From: LH-M37 sp965602855
GTDB taxonomy: Bacteria > Pseudomonadota > Gammaproteobacteria > SZUA-229
NCBI GenBank assembly: GCA_965602855.1
Contig: CBFCZV010000001.1
Coordinates: 84,553-148,552, forward strand
DNA: 64,000 nt
Direction: 5' to 3'
Below are positions 60,874-64,000 of the stretch, piece by piece. The notes under the pieces are model-generated. The model was not told the origin of the DNA. It saw only the letters and a list, made by a program, of their open reading frames with translations, and made no database searches. The position numbers and the translations under genes are program-made. Position 1 is the first letter of the stretch, and each line of letters opens with the position of its first letter.

Positions 60874-62384
60874 TGCAAGTAATCGACTGGCACACACAAA
60901 TATCTTTCCCGATTCTGGCCATCATGCAATTACTGCCGTTAGCAGGATTGTTGATTGCACGTTTTGTGGGCAACCGCCTGGCCACGTTTTCTGCACTCGT
61001 GATCACCAGCATTGAGATGGTTCTGGCCGTCTACCTGTATCTGCAATACAACCAGAACATCACCGCATTCCAGTTCAGTGAATCTTTCAACTTCTATGGG
61101 CCACTGGACTACCACGCCGCCGTCGATGGCATCTCGGTGCTGTTCCTGTTGCTAACCAATTTCCTGATCCTGATCGTTTCGCTTTATGGACCTATTCGCG
61201 GACTGTCTCCACAAAACAGGTTCCAGACCACCGTGCTGGGTATTCAGGCCTGTTTGGTGACCATGTTTGTGACCATGAATCTAATGTGGTTCGTTCTTGT
61301 CTCATTCATCCAGTTCATACTGCTCGGTTATCTGTTATGGCGCTGGGCGACATCACCTAACAAGGACACCGCTTTCACCCGTTACCTGCAGTTCATGGGC
61401 AGCGGCCTGTTACTAATGATACTCGGCACCGTGTTGATGGGCTGGCAATACGCTGAAATCCATCACGTCTGGTCATTCGATTTGATCGATCTACAGAGCA
61501 GCCCGATCCTGCCCGTCTATCAGAGCTGGATTTTCTTCCTGCTGTTCTACGGACTGGCGGTACGTATTCCCCTGTTCCCACTGCATGGCTGGCTGCCACT
61601 GGCAATTGAACACGGCACCATCGCGGTAGCACCGATCCTGTTGCTGGGTCTGAAAACCGGTATTTACGGCATCATTAGATTTGTCTACCCACTGCTGCCC
61701 GAGGCCGTATTGCAATGGCAAATGTTATTGCTGGTGCTGGCCATTGCCGGCATTCTCTACGCCGCGCTGCTGGCGATGATGCAGGAAAACCTTCGCCGAC
61801 TTTTAGCTTATGCAGTCATCAGCCACACCGGCATCGTCATGATCGGTTTGCTGAGCCTGCATCCACTGGCCTTTCAGGGCAGCACCCTGCTCACCATCAA
61901 TTTTGGACTCGCCATCGCCGGTCTGTTCTTCATGACCGGCCTAATTTACCAGCGCACGGGCACGACTCGCATACCACAGCTGGGTGGTCTTTTTGACCAT
62001 ATGCCCGTAGTCGGAATGGCGTTCCTGATCGCGGGTCTGGCCATCGTCGGTATGCCGGGCACTCCGGGGTTTGATGCCGCGCATCTGGTCATGGAAGGTT
62101 CAATCGATAGATTTGGTACGCTGGTGACTATTGGCGCAGCACTGGGCAACGTCATGGCAGCGGGTTTCCTGCTCTGGTCGTTCCAGCGGGTTTTTCTGTC
62201 TCAGCCAGAAAACGTCAACGTACGCATCAGGTCAACGACTACCAAGAAAACTGAAATACTGCTCGCGGGTATCATCATTGCAGCCCTGCTAGGGCTGGGA
62301 TTTTATACCGAGCTCTGGCTTGATCTGATCGACAAATCACTACAGCCTCTTAACGAGCTTTATGCAACCGCCGCGGAACATTAA
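60873..62384 (+). CDS. NuoM/NuoN-like subunit lacking key channel residues
   Basis: A 503-residue antiporter-like membrane protein. The fold is clear from AAVDGISVLFLLLTNFLI, IPLFPLHGWLPLAIEHGTI and LRRLLAYAVISHTGIVMIGL. The usual TM5 glutamate is replaced: VLVSFIQFILLGY puts F145 there. The TM7 lysine is R231 in AVRIPLFPLHG. The middle lysine in GLKTGIYGIIRF is kept. Loss of the glutamate suggests it does not pump by the standard path and may be structural. ATG 60873 is chosen (TGATG overlap with dabB); an in-frame GTG 39 bp upstream is inside dabB. Confidence 0.85.
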   Translation: MQVIDWHTQISFPILAIMQLLPLAGLLIARFVGNRLATFSALVITSIEMVLAVYLYLQYNQNITAFQFSESFNFYGPLDYHAAVDGISVLFLLLTNFLILIVSLYGPIRGLSPQNRFQTTVLGIQACLVTMFVTMNLMWFVLVSFIQFILLGYLLWRWATSPNKDTAFTRYLQFMGSGLLLMILGTVLMGWQYAEIHHVWSFDLIDLQSSPILPVYQSWIFFLLFYGLAVRIPLFPLHGWLPLAIEHGTIAVAPILLLGLKTGIYGIIRFVYPLLPEAVLQWQMLLLVLAIAGILYAALLAMMQENLRRLLAYAVISHTGIVMIGLLSLHPLAFQGSTLLTINFGLAIAGLFFMTGLIYQRTGTTRIPQLGGLFDHMPVVGMAFLIAGLAIVGMPGTPGFDAAHLVMEGSIDRFGTLVTIGAALGNVMAAGFLLWSFQRVFLSQPENVNVRIRSTTTKKTEILLAGIIIAALLGLGFYTELWLDLIDKSLQPLNELYATAAEH

Positions 62385-62399
62385 TTAGTCAATGACATC

Positions 62400-63890
62400 A
62401 TGACAGAAGCCAATTTTCCATTACTCAGCCTGTTAATCATCACGCTACCCATCGGTGGCGCATTGATCTGGTTGTGGCCTAACGCCGCACACGCACGCTG
62501 GATTGCACTGGCAACCGCCATTGCCGACCTGATACTTTCGCTGACCGTACTATTCAGGTTCGATACCAGTCTCTCAGGCTTTCAAATGGTTGAACGCGCT
62601 GAGTGGATACCTTCCATCAATGCACAATATCAGGTTGGCATCGACGGCCTTTCGGTGCTGTTCCTGCCGTTAACGGTGATACTCTTTATCGGCGTTATTC
62701 TCAGCTCGTGGCGCTCGGTCACGCATATGCAGCGTCTGTACTACTCGCTGATGCTGTTGCTGGAAAGCGCCACTCTGGGTATTTTCTGCTCACTCGATGG
62801 CATCCTGTTTATGCTGTTCTGGGAAATGACCCTGATCCCCATTTACTTCCTGGTCAGCTTCTGGGGCGTGGGACCCAACCGACGCTTTGCCGCCGTAAAA
62901 TACACCCTGTTTATGCTCGCCGGTGGTATCCCCATTATTTTTGGATTCATCACACTCGCATTCGCTCACGCAGAAATGGCGGGTGGCTTCCCGGCCGGGC
63001 TCACTTTTGACTATATCGAGTGGCTGGAGACACCGTTACCACTGGATTTACAGAAACAGATATTCCTGCTACTACTGTTAGGCTTTGCCTTCAAACTACC
63101 CGCGATACCACTACACACCTGGCTACCCTTAATGGCGATGCAGGGGCCGGTATCCGTCACCGCCACCATCGTCGGCCTAAAGCTGAGCGCCTACGGCGTA
63201 ATACGCTATGTCATCCCACTGGCACCTCAGGCCGCACAGGAATTCGCCTGGATGCTAACAACCATAGGTGCAATCGGCATACTCTATGGCGCGGTTGTTG
63301 CCATGGCACAAACCAATCTCAGACGCATGCTGGCTTTCGCCAGTATTAGTCATGTAGGCCTGGTTGTACTGGGTATCGCCTCATTTACCCAACAGGGAAT
63401 TGAGGGTGCCATATTCCAGCTACTCAACTTTGTTATTGTCGCCAGCGGCCTGTTCCTGATTACCGGCCTGCTCCATCATCGCATCGGCTCCACCGACATC
63501 ATCAGTCTCGGTGGCGTGGCGAAGTCCATGCCCAAACTAACCGCGTTCTTCCTGCTTTTTGGTCTCGCCTCCATAGGCATACCGGGCACCAGCGGTTTCC
63601 CTGCAGAATTCTTAATCCTGTACTCAACCATCACCACACAAACAGGCGCAGGTATTGCTGCACTAGCGGTAGTAATAATTGGCGCAAGCTACTTTGTTTC
63701 ACTTTATCGAAAAGCTTTTCTGGGGCCTGCAACGAATCCTGCTGTCCAGCAATCGGTTGACCTGCAAGGAAGGGAATTTTTTATTATTGGCGTGTTTGCC
63801 GCGTTGATTATTGTTGGGGGTTTTTACCCTGCTGTTGTGCTGGATGTGATTAGTGTTTCGGCTGAGGGGTGGGTGGAGCATTTGGAGTGA
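62400..63890 (+). CDS. NuoM-like subunit of DAC-type operon
   Basis: A 496-residue antiporter-like membrane protein with complete channel residues: E142 in MLFWEMTLIPIYFLV and K232 in GFAFKLPAIPLHTWLP, plus VGLKLSAYGVIRYV and LRRMLAFASISHVGLVVLGI. It follows the previous subunit by 15 bp and closes the visible operon. Similarity to the 54574 gene suggests that the two complete NuoM-type proteins arose by duplication. The last 110 bp of the window have no clear gene. Confidence 0.88.
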   Translation: MTEANFPLLSLLIITLPIGGALIWLWPNAAHARWIALATAIADLILSLTVLFRFDTSLSGFQMVERAEWIPSINAQYQVGIDGLSVLFLPLTVILFIGVILSSWRSVTHMQRLYYSLMLLLESATLGIFCSLDGILFMLFWEMTLIPIYFLVSFWGVGPNRRFAAVKYTLFMLAGGIPIIFGFITLAFAHAEMAGGFPAGLTFDYIEWLETPLPLDLQKQIFLLLLLGFAFKLPAIPLHTWLPLMAMQGPVSVTATIVGLKLSAYGVIRYVIPLAPQAAQEFAWMLTTIGAIGILYGAVVAMAQTNLRRMLAFASISHVGLVVLGIASFTQQGIEGAIFQLLNFVIVASGLFLITGLLHHRIGSTDIISLGGVAKSMPKLTAFFLLFGLASIGIPGTSGFPAEFLILYSTITTQTGAGIAALAVVIIGASYFVSLYRKAFLGPATNPAVQQSVDLQGREFFIIGVFAALIIVGGFYPAVVLDVISVSAEGWVEHLE

Positions 63891-64000
63891 TTGGGGAGGG
63901 TGCGTAGTGGATATATCTAAATTTATTCCATTCGATAAATCGATCGAGTCTGAGCTTCCCCCAATAAAACGGACGATTTAATTACCGGCAAATTTCTTCT

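Noticed and set aside
54574..63890. Part of a respiratory complex I (nuo) operon
   Set aside because: No nuoA-K or nuoB-I genes are present, dabA lies in the middle, and the NuoL-like member has the DabB signature EGPTPSSAIFYG.
63907..63981. 24-codon frame after the last NuoM-like gene (GTG start)
   Set aside because: It is too short, ends before the window edge, and has no recognisable features; it could be a fragment, but nothing supports it.
1..64000. CRISPR array or defence island
   Set aside because: No regularly spaced direct repeats and no cas or known defence genes were seen; the repeats found are palindromic or tRNA-derived.

Overview
The window looks like a chromosomal segment of a gammaproteobacterium, most likely a chemolithoautotroph related to the sulfur oxidisers. 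The evidence is the gene order mrdA-rodA-mltB-rlpA-dacA-dat-ybeD-lipB-lipA, rpoD followed by a CAU tRNA, a transketolase-GAPDH-PGK-pyruvate kinase-aldolase block of the Calvin-cycle type, a CbbR-like LysR regulator, a DabA/DabB inorganic-carbon uptake cluster, and several TusA/DsrC-family sulfur-relay homologues. No sox, dsr or RuBisCO gene lies in the window, so sulfur oxidation and autotrophy are inferences from context.

Layout: 1-0.9 kb, the end of a HigA-type antitoxin gene and a NUDIX hydrolase. 0.9-10.1 kb (minus strand), glutaredoxin, lipoate synthesis (lipA, lipB) and cell-wall elongation and remodelling (dat, dacA, rlpA, mltB, rodA, mrdA). 10.3-16.9 kb, adk with an unusual lysine-rich tail, an RRM/VF530 pair, a TusA-like protein, yaaA, folK-folB, rpmB-rpmG, a DsrC-like protein behind a Fur-box-like palindrome, and a B12/radical SAM enzyme. 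17-26 kb, hyuA, a four-gene GldA/F/G-DUF4340 ABC system, mutM, a DASS transporter and a PilZ protein. 26-32.1 kb, gltD-gltB. 32.1-34.1 kb, a repeat-rich intergenic region enclosing a small MerR-controlled cassette (cysteine-free HMA-like protein, TusA-like protein, MerR regulator with two CxxC pairs). 34.3-46.2 kb, purC-bioD, FKBP, the central carbon block fba-pyk-pgk-gap-tkt, a thioredoxin-fold protein, rpoD and the tRNA. 46.3-54.4 kb, a patchwork of gene islets (htpX; CbbR-like LysR plus unknown proteins; LysR-pirin-cytochrome b561-YceI-CDGSH/glutamate synthase-like) separated by degenerate copies of the tRNA 3' end. 54.5-63.9 kb, a five-gene dissolved-inorganic-carbon transporter-like operon with one DabA and four proton-channel-type membrane subunits.

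The main themes are carbon fixation support (CO2/bicarbonate uptake plus the regenerative and reductive steps of the cycle) and thiol/sulfur carriers. The most promising undescribed items are the MerR-HMA-like-TusA-like cassette with its duplicated CGTTAACG operator, the expanded DAC-like operon with one subunit lacking the usual channel glutamate, the DsrC homologue that keeps only one of the two family cysteines, the tRNA-remnant-bounded islets, and the adenylate kinase with a histone H1-like tail.
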